From DAOUEX01 sp034430235 (GTDB taxonomy: Bacteria > Chloroflexota > Anaerolineae > UBA2200): 64,000 nucleotides of DNA. The notes beneath the pieces were generated by a model, which saw only the letters and a list, made by a program, of their open reading frames with translations, was not told the DNA's origin and searched no databases. Every line of letters starts with the position of its first letter. The first letter of the stretch is position 1. Location: positions 1 through 64,000 of the forward strand of contig CAYZGO010000019.1 of NCBI GenBank assembly GCA_964478075.1, read 5' to 3'. Position numbers and translations under genes: made by a program. Positions 27,398 to 35,502 of this stretch are shown here, piece by piece.

Positions 27398-27703
27398 AGA
27401 AAACTTATAGATGTAGTCATAGCCTTAGGCCTCGAGGGCCTCAGCCCGAAGGGTCTCGGCGATGACCCGGAGAGCATCGTCAGCGTCGCAACCATAGGCC
27501 TTGCCGCGCTATTTGCGGCGAAGCTTGCGGACTGTGTTGTCATGCATTAGTCGAATCAGACTCTTGCGGTGCAACCCAGTCGTTTCCTCCATTCTGTCTA
27601 GCAATTGGCCGCGCTCAGTGCGCGTGGCCTCTCTGTACTTCTTCTGCACGATACGCAGATACTTGTACTCCTCGCCAATGGTCATCTTGTCTTCGTTAGG
27701 CAT
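27398..27703 (-). pseudogene. Decayed transposase/integrase N-terminus
   Basis: A readable start at 27703 (GGAGGGAGCA before the ATG) gives MPNEDKMTIGEEYKYL, then ERGQLLDRMEETTGLHRKSLIRLM. This matches the N-terminal helix-turn-helix of rve-type transposases in which a GYHRKYAIRLL-like segment is conserved. A stop (27509-27511) interrupts it after KLRRK, but homology continues in the same frame as RGKAYGCDADDALRVIAETL, then another stop at 27425-27427 and YDYIYKFS. The catalytic domain is absent. It is a remnant with at least two in-frame stops; the precise IS family is not certain. Confidence 0.6.
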
Positions 27704-27765
27704 TGCTCCCTCCGTAACATTATCATTTGAGGGAATCATACACCTTCGGTAACATTTTAGGTGAA
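27704..27765. repeat. Probable insertion-sequence end with subterminal repeats
   Basis: Two direct repeats of about 25 bp, beginning CCGTAACATT (27712) and CGGTAACATT (27747), lie 35 bp apart just upstream of the transposase remnant. This is the pattern expected for transposase-binding sites at one end of an IS. The regulator promoter of the next island begins 14 bp further on. Confidence 0.5.
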
Positions 27766-27778
27766 AGAATGCGCGGGC

Positions 27779-27807
27779 TTGACAGAATTCCGGAAGCGTG
27801 GTATACT
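27779..27807 (+). promoter_or_regulatory. Sigma70 promoter of GntR regulator
   Basis: Perfect -35 TTGACA (27779-27784), 17-bp spacer, -10 TATACT (27802-27807). The -10 box lies inside the first unit of a tandem heptamer array, so any protein on that array would control this promoter. Confidence 0.8.
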
Positions 27808-27828
27808 GTATATTGTATCCTGTATCTT
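27801..27828 (+). repeat. Tandem heptamer array over a promoter
   Basis: Four adjacent 7-bp units, GTATACT GTATATT GTATCCT GTATCTT, all fitting GTATNYT. They begin at the -10 box and run past the expected transcription start, 13 bp before the GntR start codon. Confidence 0.75.
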
Positions 27829-27840
27829 AGGACCGGTTTT

Positions 27841-28542
27841 ATGGAGTCGCTACCTGAGCAGTATGGTCTAAAAAAGATAGAGCGGCGGGAAACACTCTAC
27901 GAATTGGCCTACGCTCAATTGAAAGAGGCCATTCTGAGTGGCAAAATAGCCGCCGGAGAGCGGTTTGCTGAAGTCCAGTTGGCAAGCCAACTGGGCATGA
28001 GCAAGACCCCTGTCCGGAAGGCCATTGCACGGCTAGAGCAGGAGCACCTGGTGGTCAGAGACTCGCGCAAAGGGTACCGCGTGGCCCAAGTTGCTCCCCG
28101 CGAGGTTAAGGAGATATACGACCTTAGGAGGATCATCGAGTGCTATTTGGTCCGGGAAACGGCGGGGCAGTTCACACGTGAGGACGTCGCCGAGATGGAA
28201 TCAGCTGTCCGAATGGCTCACGAGGCCCTGGCCAAGGGGGACAATGACGCTTTCGCCAGGCTCAACAGGCCATTTCACAGTGTCTTCGACCGCAAGTACG
28301 GCAACAGCCTTATCTCAACGTTGCTGGATAGCCTTGATGAGCGGGTGCGCTGGATCCTAACAAGTGTATTCAGAGCTGACGCACAGTGGCTGGCGGCTTC
28401 ATATGCGGAGCACAAGGAGATTCTTGATGCTGTTCAGGCAGGTGATGTTGAGGCCGTGGTCAGTGCTCTCGAGCACCACCTGGACAAGTTCTTGATGGAA
28501 CTTCCGGGCATAGGCGAGGCGACTGAGGACGCGTCGCGTTAG
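27841..28542 (+). CDS. GntR family regulator, FCD subfamily
   Basis: 233 residues. Winged helix-turn-helix at about 20-85 (GERFAEVQLASQLGMSKTPVRKA), then an all-helical FCD ligand-binding domain from about 95, with the characteristic LRRIIECYLV start. It is the same size and class as the regulator at 12.6-13.3 kb, but the sequences differ widely. The start at 27841 has AGGA upstream; further in-frame codons upstream overlap the promoter and are rejected. As the first gene of the transporter/aminotransferase island it most likely regulates that island and itself. Confidence 0.9.
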   Translation: MESLPEQYGLKKIERRETLYELAYAQLKEAILSGKIAAGERFAEVQLASQLGMSKTPVRKAIARLEQEHLVVRDSRKGYRVAQVAPREVKEIYDLRRIIECYLVRETAGQFTREDVAEMESAVRMAHEALAKGDNDAFARLNRPFHSVFDRKYGNSLISTLLDSLDERVRWILTSVFRADAQWLAASYAEHKEILDAVQAGDVEAVVSALEHHLDKFLMELPGIGEATEDASR

Positions 28543-28948
28543 GTTTGTTGGATCGGGCGCAAAGGCACTCGTAGACAGGCTCGCAGGCCGTGCGCATTGC
28601 CCTGGGCGATTAACATCGTAGTCTCAAAGGGCTACTGATGGCAGTTGTCGGTCCTGGCTTCACGTCTACGGAGGGGGTCGGCGATCGAAGCGGGACTGTG
28701 CTCCTTGGGCCGATGCCACCCAGAGAGGGCAAGGCGCGTATCCCAGGGAACAGAGTAGAGCAACAACATCGCCGGGATACTATGCCCTGAGAAACATGTC
28801 ATACCAGGAGGTGGTCAAGCCTTAACAAACACGTGTAAGCATGCCTGAGCCAGGCATAAGGGTTGGGTCCCCTTCGTCCACTCGGGTATTTGCTGTAAAC
28901 CGTCATGAATACGGCTTGGCAGCGAGGGAAAAAAAGGAGCAAATTGAA
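28543..28948. other. Intergenic region before the second Liv operon
   Basis: About 400 bp without a supported gene. A 49-codon open frame from 28638 has no ribosome site and is not credited. No clear -35/-10 pair was found, so the Liv genes may be read from the GntR promoter or an activator-dependent one. Confidence 0.4.
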
Positions 28949-30292
28949 ATGAAAGGCAAATTTCTAGGCGTGGTGGTACTCACGGCAGTTATCGGCTTGC
29001 TGGTGGCCGGTTGTGCGCCAGCGGCGACACCTGTCCCGCCCACTGCAATTCCAAAGCCAGGAGCACCGACCCCAGTGCCGGCCAAACCAACGGAAGCCCC
29101 TCCAGCTAGGGAGGTCTTCAAGCTGGGAGTCCTGGGTCCGTGGACCGGACCTGCCTCAAGGACTGGCGAGAATATGAGGGCCGGCATCATCATGGCGTTT
29201 GAGGATATCGACTATAAGATAGGCCTCTACGATATCGAACTCGTCTGGATCGATTCGGAATCGGATCCAGAGAAGGCCTGCCGGGCCTATGAGGAGGCCG
29301 TGTTGAGAGACAAGATCCAGGCAGGGCTAAATAACTGGCATAGCTCCGTAACTGTTGCCACCATGGAGCTGTACGCCAAGTACAAGATCCCACAGTTCGG
29401 GAATTGCGGGTGCGCGGATATAGTAAACGAAAAGTGGCACTCAGATCCGGACAAGTACGGCTACTTGATTGGCAAGGGGCAGCCCGTTCCAAGCAAGCCG
29501 GTTAAGAACTATGTCGTCGCCATAACGGAGGCGATCGAAAAAGGTATCTGGGACGGTGGCACGATGAGGGCCGCTTGTTATGGCGAGGATACGGACTGGG
29601 GCAGGTACACCGCCAAAGCTTTCAAAGAGTATCTTGAAGAGCAAGGTTGGGAGGTCGTTGCCGAAGACTTCTTTCCCATCGATGAGACAGAGTTCTACCC
29701 CATGCTAAAGAGGTTCAAGGACCTGGACGTCTCCCTTATCGGCGGAACCGCTACTTCTGCTGCCGCCATCTCATCGCTGATAAAGCAATCAAAGGAGATT
29801 GAGCTTCCGGCCCTAATCGTAGCGGATGGATTGGGATGGGTTGCTGAATGGTATGAGATGACCGGCGAGGCGGGAGACTACGTCCTCGATCAGATCCCTC
29901 GATTCACTACCGACGAAGCAAAGGCCTGGAAGACGAGATTTGTTAAGAGGTGGGGATTTGAACCGAGCGCAATGACTGGCGGGGTCCCCTATGATTACAC
30001 GTGCATGTGGATCGAGATGGCCGAGGCAACCATCGAAGAGTACGGAGAGTTGGGCAGCGAGACTCTCTATGAGTTTGCTAAGAAGTACGTGTGGACAACC
30101 GAGTTCGTATACGACAAGGGCATCATAATGCCCAAGTTCGGATACTCGGCGGAGAGCATCCCTGATATGATCGTTGATCAGGGTTGGTACCTCCTCCCCG
30201 TACTTCAGTACTTCGGTGGGGAAGCCACGATAATCTGGCCACCTGAATGGAAGACTGGAGACCTGGCGATACCCGACTACATGAAGGAGTAG
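28949..30292 (+). CDS. Liv-type ABC transporter substrate-binding lipoprotein
   Basis: 447 residues. The signal peptide ends LLVAGC (lipid Cys22), followed by an Ala/Thr/Pro linker. The mature part begins with FKLGVLGPWTGPASRTGENM, the usual Peripla_BP_6 opening, and has IDSESDPEKACRAYEEAV. AAAAGGAGC precedes the ATG at 28949. It is only distantly similar to the binding protein at 14.2 kb, so the two transporters probably have different ligands. Downstream aminotransferase and semialdehyde dehydrogenase point to an omega-amino acid such as beta-alanine, beta-aminoisobutyrate or taurine. Arg is mostly AGG/AGA here. Confidence 0.9.
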   Translation: MKGKFLGVVVLTAVIGLLVAGCAPAATPVPPTAIPKPGAPTPVPAKPTEAPPAREVFKLGVLGPWTGPASRTGENMRAGIIMAFEDIDYKIGLYDIELVWIDSESDPEKACRAYEEAVLRDKIQAGLNNWHSSVTVATMELYAKYKIPQFGNCGCADIVNEKWHSDPDKYGYLIGKGQPVPSKPVKNYVVAITEAIEKGIWDGGTMRAACYGEDTDWGRYTAKAFKEYLEEQGWEVVAEDFFPIDETEFYPMLKRFKDLDVSLIGGTATSAAAISSLIKQSKEIELPALIVADGLGWVAEWYEMTGEAGDYVLDQIPRFTTDEAKAWKTRFVKRWGFEPSAMTGGVPYDYTCMWIEMAEATIEEYGELGSETLYEFAKKYVWTTEFVYDKGIIMPKFGYSAESIPDMIVDQGWYLLPVLQYFGGEATIIWPPEWKTGDLAIPDYMKE

Positions 30293-30300
30293 GCGCATTG

Positions 30301-30338
30301 ATATGGGCGGCGGGGCCGTGCTGTCCCGCCGCCCATAT
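30301..30338. promoter_or_regulatory. Intercistronic hairpin after second binding-protein gene
   Basis: A perfect 14-bp stem (30301-30314 with 30325-30338) around a 10-nt loop, starting 8 bp after the stop codon. The following TCTCTGTT is only weakly T-rich. It probably acts as a partial terminator or mRNA 3'-end shield, like the hairpin at 15542-15597 in the first Liv operon. Confidence 0.65.
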
Positions 30339-30369
30339 TCTCTGTTCCTCGAAAGAAGGTGCTTGTGCC

Positions 30370-31101
30370 ATGACCACGATACTTGAGACAGAGGGACTCA
30401 CAAAGAAGTTTGGCGGATTAGTAGCGGTACACGACGTATCGCTCGGGATAAGAGAGGGCGATATCTTTGGACTTATAGGTCCGAACGGCGCCGGCAAGAC
30501 CACTTTTCTCAATGTTATAGATGGTATCTACAAGCCAGATGCCGGGACCGTTAGTTTCAATGGCCAGGACATAACTAGGCTAAGCTCAGAGAGAATCTGC
30601 AGGAAAGGGATAGCAAGGACATTTCAGATATCTCGGCCCTTCCCAAAGATGAGCGTCCTTGAAAACGTCCTGGTTGCTGCTGTCTTCGGTAATCCGGTAG
30701 CGGTCAAGGATCCACAAGGGTGGGCGGCGGAAGTGCTTGAATTCGTCGAGCTCCCTATATCGAAGGATACACCGGCTGAGAGCCTGAATACAGTGCAACT
30801 AAAACGCCTCGATCTCGCCAGAGCGCTAGCCAGCAACCCTCAACTTCTGCTGTTGGATGAATCTGCAGCAGGGTTAACGCCCCCCGAGTCTAGGGAACTG
30901 ATAGGATTAATCCGCAGGATAAGAGATAGAGGCATCACCATCTTTATGGTGGAGCACGTGATGAGGGTGATAATGGAAGTATGCGATAGAATAGCGGTGC
31001 TTTATTATGGTGAGAAGATCGCAGAGGGCACTGCTGATGAGATTGCGAAGGACGAAAAGGTAGCAGATGCATACCTAGGCGAGAAGTATATCCTAGCATA
31101 A
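30370..31101 (+). CDS. livG: Liv-type ABC transporter ATPase (LivG)
   Basis: 243 residues. Walker A GPNGAGKTT, Q-loop ARTFQISRPF, Walker B LLLLDESAAGLTP and an H-loop in MVEHVMRVIM are visible. The signature region is LNTVQLKRLDLARAL, again without LSGGQ, and Walker B ends in DES where most have DEP. Both deviations suggest an asymmetric ATPase pair with the LivF that follows. The start at 30370 (MTTILETEGL) is chosen because upstream in-frame codons run through the hairpin. Confidence 0.9.
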   Translation: MTTILETEGLTKKFGGLVAVHDVSLGIREGDIFGLIGPNGAGKTTFLNVIDGIYKPDAGTVSFNGQDITRLSSERICRKGIARTFQISRPFPKMSVLENVLVAAVFGNPVAVKDPQGWAAEVLEFVELPISKDTPAESLNTVQLKRLDLARALASNPQLLLLDESAAGLTPPESRELIGLIRRIRDRGITIFMVEHVMRVIMEVCDRIAVLYYGEKIAEGTADEIAKDEKVADAYLGEKYILA

Positions 31102-31134
31102 CTCGATTCTTCCGATCATTCTGGAAAGGAGGGG

Positions 31135-31848
31135 ATGGAGTTGCTTGAGGTGAATAATCTCGAGGCAGCTTACGGTCATCTACAAGTGCTGTGGGGCGTA
31201 TCACTTAAGGTCTCGGAGGGAGAATTCACTTCCCTTCTCGGGCCCAATGGGGCAGGCAAGACTACTACGTTGAGAACCATCGCCGGATTAATCAAACCCA
31301 AGGGCGGTGAGGTGAAGTTCATGGGGGAGTCGATTGGAGGCCGCCGTGCCGATCAGATCAGCAGGATGGGGCTCAGCTTCATCACGGAGGAGCTCAACCT
31401 GTTTACGAGGATGTCGGTTCGTGAGAACCTCCTCCTGGGCGCATATGGTACCCGGGACAAGAAGAAGATAGAGAAATCCCTGGATTTTGTGCTGGATCTC
31501 TTCCCGGTGTTGGCGGAGAGGCGAAACCAGTTGGCGGGCACCCTGAGCGGAGGGGAACGCAAGATGCTGGCGTTGGGCCGTGGCTTGATGTCAGACCCGA
31601 AGTTCCTTTTGGTTGACGAGCCGTCTCTGGGCCTGGCGCCTAAACTGGTGCTATCGGTGTTCAAAGCGCTGCAGGAATTGAACGGAAGAGGCGTCACCAT
31701 CTTGCTTGTTGAGCAGAATGCCAGTACCACCTTGCACATCACAGATCGAAGTTACATTCTCGAGCGAGGGCGAATCGTATTGGAAGGTGCGAGTGCGGAC
31801 CTCGTGGAAGATGAACACGTGAAAAAGACATATCTAGGTATAGAATAA
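31135..31848 (+). CDS. livF: Liv-type ABC transporter ATPase (LivF)
   Basis: 237 residues. Walker A GPNGAGKTT, canonical signature LSGGERKMLALGRGL, Walker B FLLVDEPSLGLAP and H-loop LLVEQNAST. AAAGGAGGGG sits very close to the ATG. It follows livG by 33 bp. It is the second ATPase of the island transporter and shares gene order with other Liv loci except that here the ATPases precede the permeases. Confidence 0.92.
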   Translation: MELLEVNNLEAAYGHLQVLWGVSLKVSEGEFTSLLGPNGAGKTTTLRTIAGLIKPKGGEVKFMGESIGGRRADQISRMGLSFITEELNLFTRMSVRENLLLGAYGTRDKKKIEKSLDFVLDLFPVLAERRNQLAGTLSGGERKMLALGRGLMSDPKFLLVDEPSLGLAPKLVLSVFKALQELNGRGVTILLVEQNASTTLHITDRSYILERGRIVLEGASADLVEDEHVKKTYLGIE

Positions 31849-31876
31849 ACTGTTGCTTAGAAAGGAGGGAAGATCT

Positions 31877-32776
31877 ATGGAGTTAGCAGCTTTCTGGGAT
31901 CTAATCCTTACTGGCCTCCTAAGAGGGGGATTCTATGCCCTGATGGCGCTGGGACTTGCCCTTGTATTAGGGGTTATGAACGTCAGCCACTTTGCTCATG
32001 GGGAATTCTATATGGTTGGAGCCTATGCTGCCTATTTTGCTCACACTGCTTTTGGTCTTAACCCACTCCTGGCAATCCTGATGGCGGGGTTAATCGGCTT
32101 TGCAATAGGAGCTTTGGTTGAGAAAGTGGTTATTTGTTCCCTGCGGAAAAGGACTAAAGAAGATTGGGTTATGAATACCTTCCTACTTACGGTGGGGATA
32201 TCTTTTGTTTTCATAAACAGCGCCAAACTAATCTGGGGAGCTAGGTTCAGGGGGGTTGCACACTATTGGGAAGGTACGATTTACCTAAGTGAGGGCTTGC
32301 GCATTTCAATCGATAGGGGTGCAGGTTTTCTCATAGCCATTGCCGCTATTGCTCTTACCTGGTTCTTTCTGAACAGGACCCAGTTAGGCCGGGCAATAAG
32401 AGCCGTGGCCCAAGATGAAATAGGCGCGATGTTGGTTGGCATTAACCTCGACAGAATGAATACCCTAACCTTTGCATTGAGCTCCTTGTTAGCTGGAATA
32501 GCTGGGGGCAGTCTGCTATCCATAAACGCGGCTTATCCTTACATGGGGTTGCGCCCTTCCAACAGGTCATGGTATGTTGTGATGTTGGTGGGCTTGGGAA
32601 ACGTGGGCGGGGCCATTATGGGTGGTTTCATAGTGGGGATAGTGGAGACTCTTTCCTATTACTTCCTTGGAGCAGGTTGGCAAGATGTCGCTAGTCTATT
32701 GATACTCGTCTTGATATTGTTGTTCAAGCCCTCCGGGATCTTTGGAACCGAAGTTAAAGGCGTGTTGGAAAGGTAG
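31877..32776 (+). CDS. livH: Branched-chain amino acid-type ABC permease (LivH)
   Basis: 299 residues with about eight membrane helices. The LivH opening is GGFYALMALGLALVLGVMNVSHFAHGEFYM and the coupling loop is GRAIRAVAQDEIGAMLVGINL. The start at 31877 is preferred because AAAGGAGGG lies 6 nt before it; a TTG at 31853 has no good site. The order is binding protein, livG, livF, livH, livM, which differs from the first Liv operon (livH, livM, livG, livF), so the two are not a recent duplication. Confidence 0.9.
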   Translation: MELAAFWDLILTGLLRGGFYALMALGLALVLGVMNVSHFAHGEFYMVGAYAAYFAHTAFGLNPLLAILMAGLIGFAIGALVEKVVICSLRKRTKEDWVMNTFLLTVGISFVFINSAKLIWGARFRGVAHYWEGTIYLSEGLRISIDRGAGFLIAIAAIALTWFFLNRTQLGRAIRAVAQDEIGAMLVGINLDRMNTLTFALSSLLAGIAGGSLLSINAAYPYMGLRPSNRSWYVVMLVGLGNVGGAIMGGFIVGIVETLSYYFLGAGWQDVASLLILVLILLFKPSGIFGTEVKGVLER

Positions 32777-32781
32777 GAAAG

Positions 32782-33780
32782 ATGCAAGAGACAGAGCACG
32801 ATCAAGCAATCAGCACGTGGAATCGCGTGTTCTCCAGATTGCGCCCCATAGGGATTTCACCCCAGTTCCTTCTTGTCGTGGCGATGCTAGCCATTGCGCC
32901 GCTATTCATTAACGATGAGTATATCCTGCACTTGATGGTGGTGAGTTTGCTATATGGCAGCCAGGCGATAGCCTTTGACTTTACCGCCGGCTTTATCAAC
33001 GTCGTTAATTTCGGCCTTGCAGCCTTCGTCGGCATTGGTGCTTATACCTCAGCCCTGCTGGTAGTTAGACTAGGGGCTAGCCCCTGGATAGGCTTTGCTG
33101 TGGGGACTTTGGCTGCAGCGCTGCTGGGTTTTATTACCGGCCTCCTAACGCTGCGGCTGAGGGGGCTCTACGCGGCGGTTATGGCCTGGTTCGTGGGGCT
33201 CGCTTTGATGGCACTTACAGCCGCCTTTACGGACCTGACCAGGGGATATCTGGGATTGAGCGTTCCCTTGTTCCTGAAAACGATTGAGATGCGCCCTTAC
33301 TTCTACATCCTGCTGCCGATCACAATCCTGACCTATGTAGTCCTGAGAGCGGTGACCAACTCCCACATAGGTCTCGCCTTCAAGGCCATCGGCCAGAACC
33401 TCCGAGCTGCCCGAGTCTCCGGGGTTGACCCTACCAAGTATAGGGTGTTGAACTTCACTCTGTCGTGCGCCGTTTGCGGCATGCTTGGGGTTTTTTACGC
33501 CCATTTCGTCGGAATCCTGACCCCTGACGTAATGGCGACCGCGCACACCGTGGAGGTATTGGCTCTATCCTATGTAGGTGGCAGGGGGACCCTCTGGGGG
33601 GGATTACTGGCGGCCTTCTTGGTTATTCCTACTTTCGAGTACCTTAAGCCGCTGATGGAAATCCGCCTGATCCTATACGGTGTGCTCTTGATACTGGTGA
33701 TGATACTTTACCCAGCGGGCCTTGCGGGCATCTTGCAGAGGGTAGGGGAACTGCTCAAGAGGCGTCTGTGGCGTGGTTAG
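32782..33780 (+). CDS. livM: Branched-chain amino acid-type ABC permease (LivM)
   Basis: 332 residues with about nine to ten membrane helices. LivM hallmarks are DFTAGFINVVNFGLAAFVGIGAY, LLTLRLRGLYAAVMAWF and the coupling loop HIGLAFKAIGQNLRAARVSGVD. It starts 6 bp after livH with AGGTAGGAAAG upstream. It is the last transporter gene; a 123-bp gap separates it from the 44-codon gene and aminotransferase. Confidence 0.9.
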   Translation: MQETEHDQAISTWNRVFSRLRPIGISPQFLLVVAMLAIAPLFINDEYILHLMVVSLLYGSQAIAFDFTAGFINVVNFGLAAFVGIGAYTSALLVVRLGASPWIGFAVGTLAAALLGFITGLLTLRLRGLYAAVMAWFVGLALMALTAAFTDLTRGYLGLSVPLFLKTIEMRPYFYILLPITILTYVVLRAVTNSHIGLAFKAIGQNLRAARVSGVDPTKYRVLNFTLSCAVCGMLGVFYAHFVGILTPDVMATAHTVEVLALSYVGGRGTLWGGLLAAFLVIPTFEYLKPLMEIRLILYGVLLILVMILYPAGLAGILQRVGELLKRRLWRG

Positions 33781-33903
33781 AAGCAACCTGCATCCAGAAG
33801 CGCAGGTGGGGAAAGCGTTAAGGTTCTCCTGGCGCAGTACGGTTTTGGGCTTGACTTTCGGGAAGGGGGGTGCTGGAATGGAAACGTGAAGGAGGTCACA
33901 ATT

Positions 33904-34038
33904 ATGATACCACGGAAGGGCTTTGCCGAATGCGGGGGAGGATGTAGAATAGGAATTGATTGTCAATCATCCACCCAATTGCAGGAGGCAAGCCATGTAT
34001 CAGAAGTGTATGATAGTAAGAATATTGAGAGAAGGTGA
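33904..34038 (+). CDS. Small hypothetical protein, 44 residues, coupled to aminotransferase
   Basis: A short frame with one of the best ribosome sites in the window (AAGGAGG 9 nt before the ATG). It encodes MIPRKGFAECGGGCRIGIDC followed by a Ser/Gln/Glu-rich tail ending NIERR. Three Cys lie at positions 10, 14 and 20, with a Gly-rich CGGGC loop. Its stop overlaps the aminotransferase ATG as TGATG, so it is positioned for translational coupling. It may be a metal- or thiol-binding small protein or a regulatory leader peptide. No family was recognised, and there is no membrane segment. The frame contains a 13-bp palindrome at 33957-33969. Confidence 0.5.
   Translation: MIPRKGFAECGGGCRIGIDCQSSTQLQEASHVSEVYDSKNIERR
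33957..33969. promoter_or_regulatory. 13-bp palindrome upstream of aminotransferase
   Basis: TGATTG-T-CAATCA is a perfect odd palindrome about 70 bp before the aminotransferase start. It lies inside the 44-codon frame. A regulator site is possible; nothing more can be shown. Confidence 0.3.
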
Positions 34039-35387
34039 TGAGAATGACTAAGGTCGAACAAGCAGTGAAGTTGATGGCAGATCACACCTACGGCACCTGG
34101 AGAGCACAGAAGGGTTGGAAAAGCCCCCTGTTTATCGCCAAGGCTGAAGGTGTCTATTTTTATGATGATAAAGGCAAGCCCTATCTTGATTTCTCATCTC
34201 AACTGATGTGTTCAAATCTTGGTCACGGGAATAGGGCGATAATTGATGCCATATGCGAGCAGGCAAAGAAGATACCGTACATAAGCCCTGGCTTCATCTG
34301 CGAAGCAAAGGCTAGGGCAACGGAGGCTTTGCTTGACGTAATGCCCGAGGGTCTGGATCAATTCTTCTTCTCCACGTCTGGAACCGAGGCGAATGAGGCT
34401 GCAGTCAAGATACTTAGGCAGTACATGGCACCCAAGTACAAGGTGATCTCACGTTACCATTCATATCACGGTGCTACAGCCGTGGGTGTTTCATTGACGG
34501 GAGACCCCAGGCGATTCTACGCAGAGAGGGCGAGGTGTACAGTCCCGGGCATAGTGTTTGCCCCAGATGCTTATTGCTATAGATGCCCATTTGGTCTCGA
34601 GTACCCCGGTTGCAGCATACAGTGCGCTGAGTACGTAGACTATATGATCAAGGAGGAGGGGAACGTCGCTGCGGTTTTTGTTGAGCCTGTGGTCGGTACG
34701 AATGGCAAGCTAGTTCCCCCTCCAGAGTATTTCCCTCGGTTGAGGAAGATCTGCGATGAAAACGGAGTACTCCTCGTTGCAGATGAAGTGATGAGTGGTT
34801 GGTATCGTACGGGGCCGGCATGGGCTTTGGATAACTGGGATGTTAAGCCTGATATACTGACTACTGCAAAAGGATGCACAGGTGCATATGCCCCTGTGGG
34901 AATTACTGCAACAACGAAAGAGATCAAGGGTTTCTTTGAGGAAACGGTCATGTGTCATGGACATACTTATGCAATGCATCCACTTGTGCTATCAGCTATT
35001 CCAGCAGCGGTGGAGGAGTACAAGAAGCTTATGGCAACGGGGCTTCCTCAGAGAGTGAGCAAGCACATAGAGAAGAGGCTTCGTGAATTGATGGAGAATC
35101 ACAAATGTATTGGGGATGTAAGGGGAATCGGGCATTTCTGGGGGGTTGAGATAGTCAAGAATAGACAGACAAAGGAACGATTTAACATAAAGGCTGACAA
35201 GTTTGTCAAACCTCTTATGACGAACAAGATAGCAGCCGAGGCCTTGAAGCGTGGGCTGTACATACACAACTGGTATGACCACTTCACCGTGGCACCCCCC
35301 TTGATTGTCACCGAGAAAGAGGTCGACAAGGGCGTGGAGATCTTTGACGAGGTGTTGAAGATTGCTGATAAAGAGGTCGAGGAATAA
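34038..35387 (+). CDS. Class III aminotransferase (omega-amino acid:pyruvate/taurine type)
   Basis: 449 residues. A PLP enzyme moving an amino group from an omega-amino acid to a 2-oxo acid. Visible are FFSTSGTEANEAAVK (cofactor phosphate loop), SRYHSYHGAT, the Asp in LLVADEVMSGWYRTG and the PLP lysine in TTAKGCTGAYAPVG. General similarity is to taurine-pyruvate and beta-alanine/beta-aminoisobutyrate transaminases. Four Cys in a cluster (YCYRCPFG ... GCSIQC) near residues 180-200 also occur in some relatives. The start is taken at 34038 because it overlaps the stop of the small gene; ATG 34044 is an alternative with better ribosome-site spacing. The semialdehyde dehydrogenase downstream supports a malonate- or methylmalonate-semialdehyde product. 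Confidence 0.88.
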   Translation: MRMTKVEQAVKLMADHTYGTWRAQKGWKSPLFIAKAEGVYFYDDKGKPYLDFSSQLMCSNLGHGNRAIIDAICEQAKKIPYISPGFICEAKARATEALLDVMPEGLDQFFFSTSGTEANEAAVKILRQYMAPKYKVISRYHSYHGATAVGVSLTGDPRRFYAERARCTVPGIVFAPDAYCYRCPFGLEYPGCSIQCAEYVDYMIKEEGNVAAVFVEPVVGTNGKLVPPPEYFPRLRKICDENGVLLVADEVMSGWYRTGPAWALDNWDVKPDILTTAKGCTGAYAPVGITATTKEIKGFFEETVMCHGHTYAMHPLVLSAIPAAVEEYKKLMATGLPQRVSKHIEKRLRELMENHKCIGDVRGIGHFWGVEIVKNRQTKERFNIKADKFVKPLMTNKIAAEALKRGLYIHNWYDHFTVAPPLIVTEKEVDKGVEIFDEVLKIADKEVEE

Positions 35388-35502
35388 CAGTCGGGGGGCC
35401 GTCCACGAATACGGACACGAATACACGAATACTGTCACTTGGAGTTCAATGATCGAAGTGGGTGGCCTGGGAGATGTAGAACACGAAAGGAGTGCATAAG
35501 AG
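35388..35502. repeat. Spacer with ACACGAAT tandem repeat
   Basis: Between the aminotransferase and dehydrogenase genes lies ACACGAATACACGAAT (35415-35430), a short member of the dispersed repeat family also found at 10.7 and 42.5 kb. No gene is present. Confidence 0.45.

Noticed and set aside
28638..28787. 49-codon open frame between GntR and the second Liv receptor
   Set aside because: It has no ribosome site and its Gly/Pro/Arg composition matches random GC-rich DNA.
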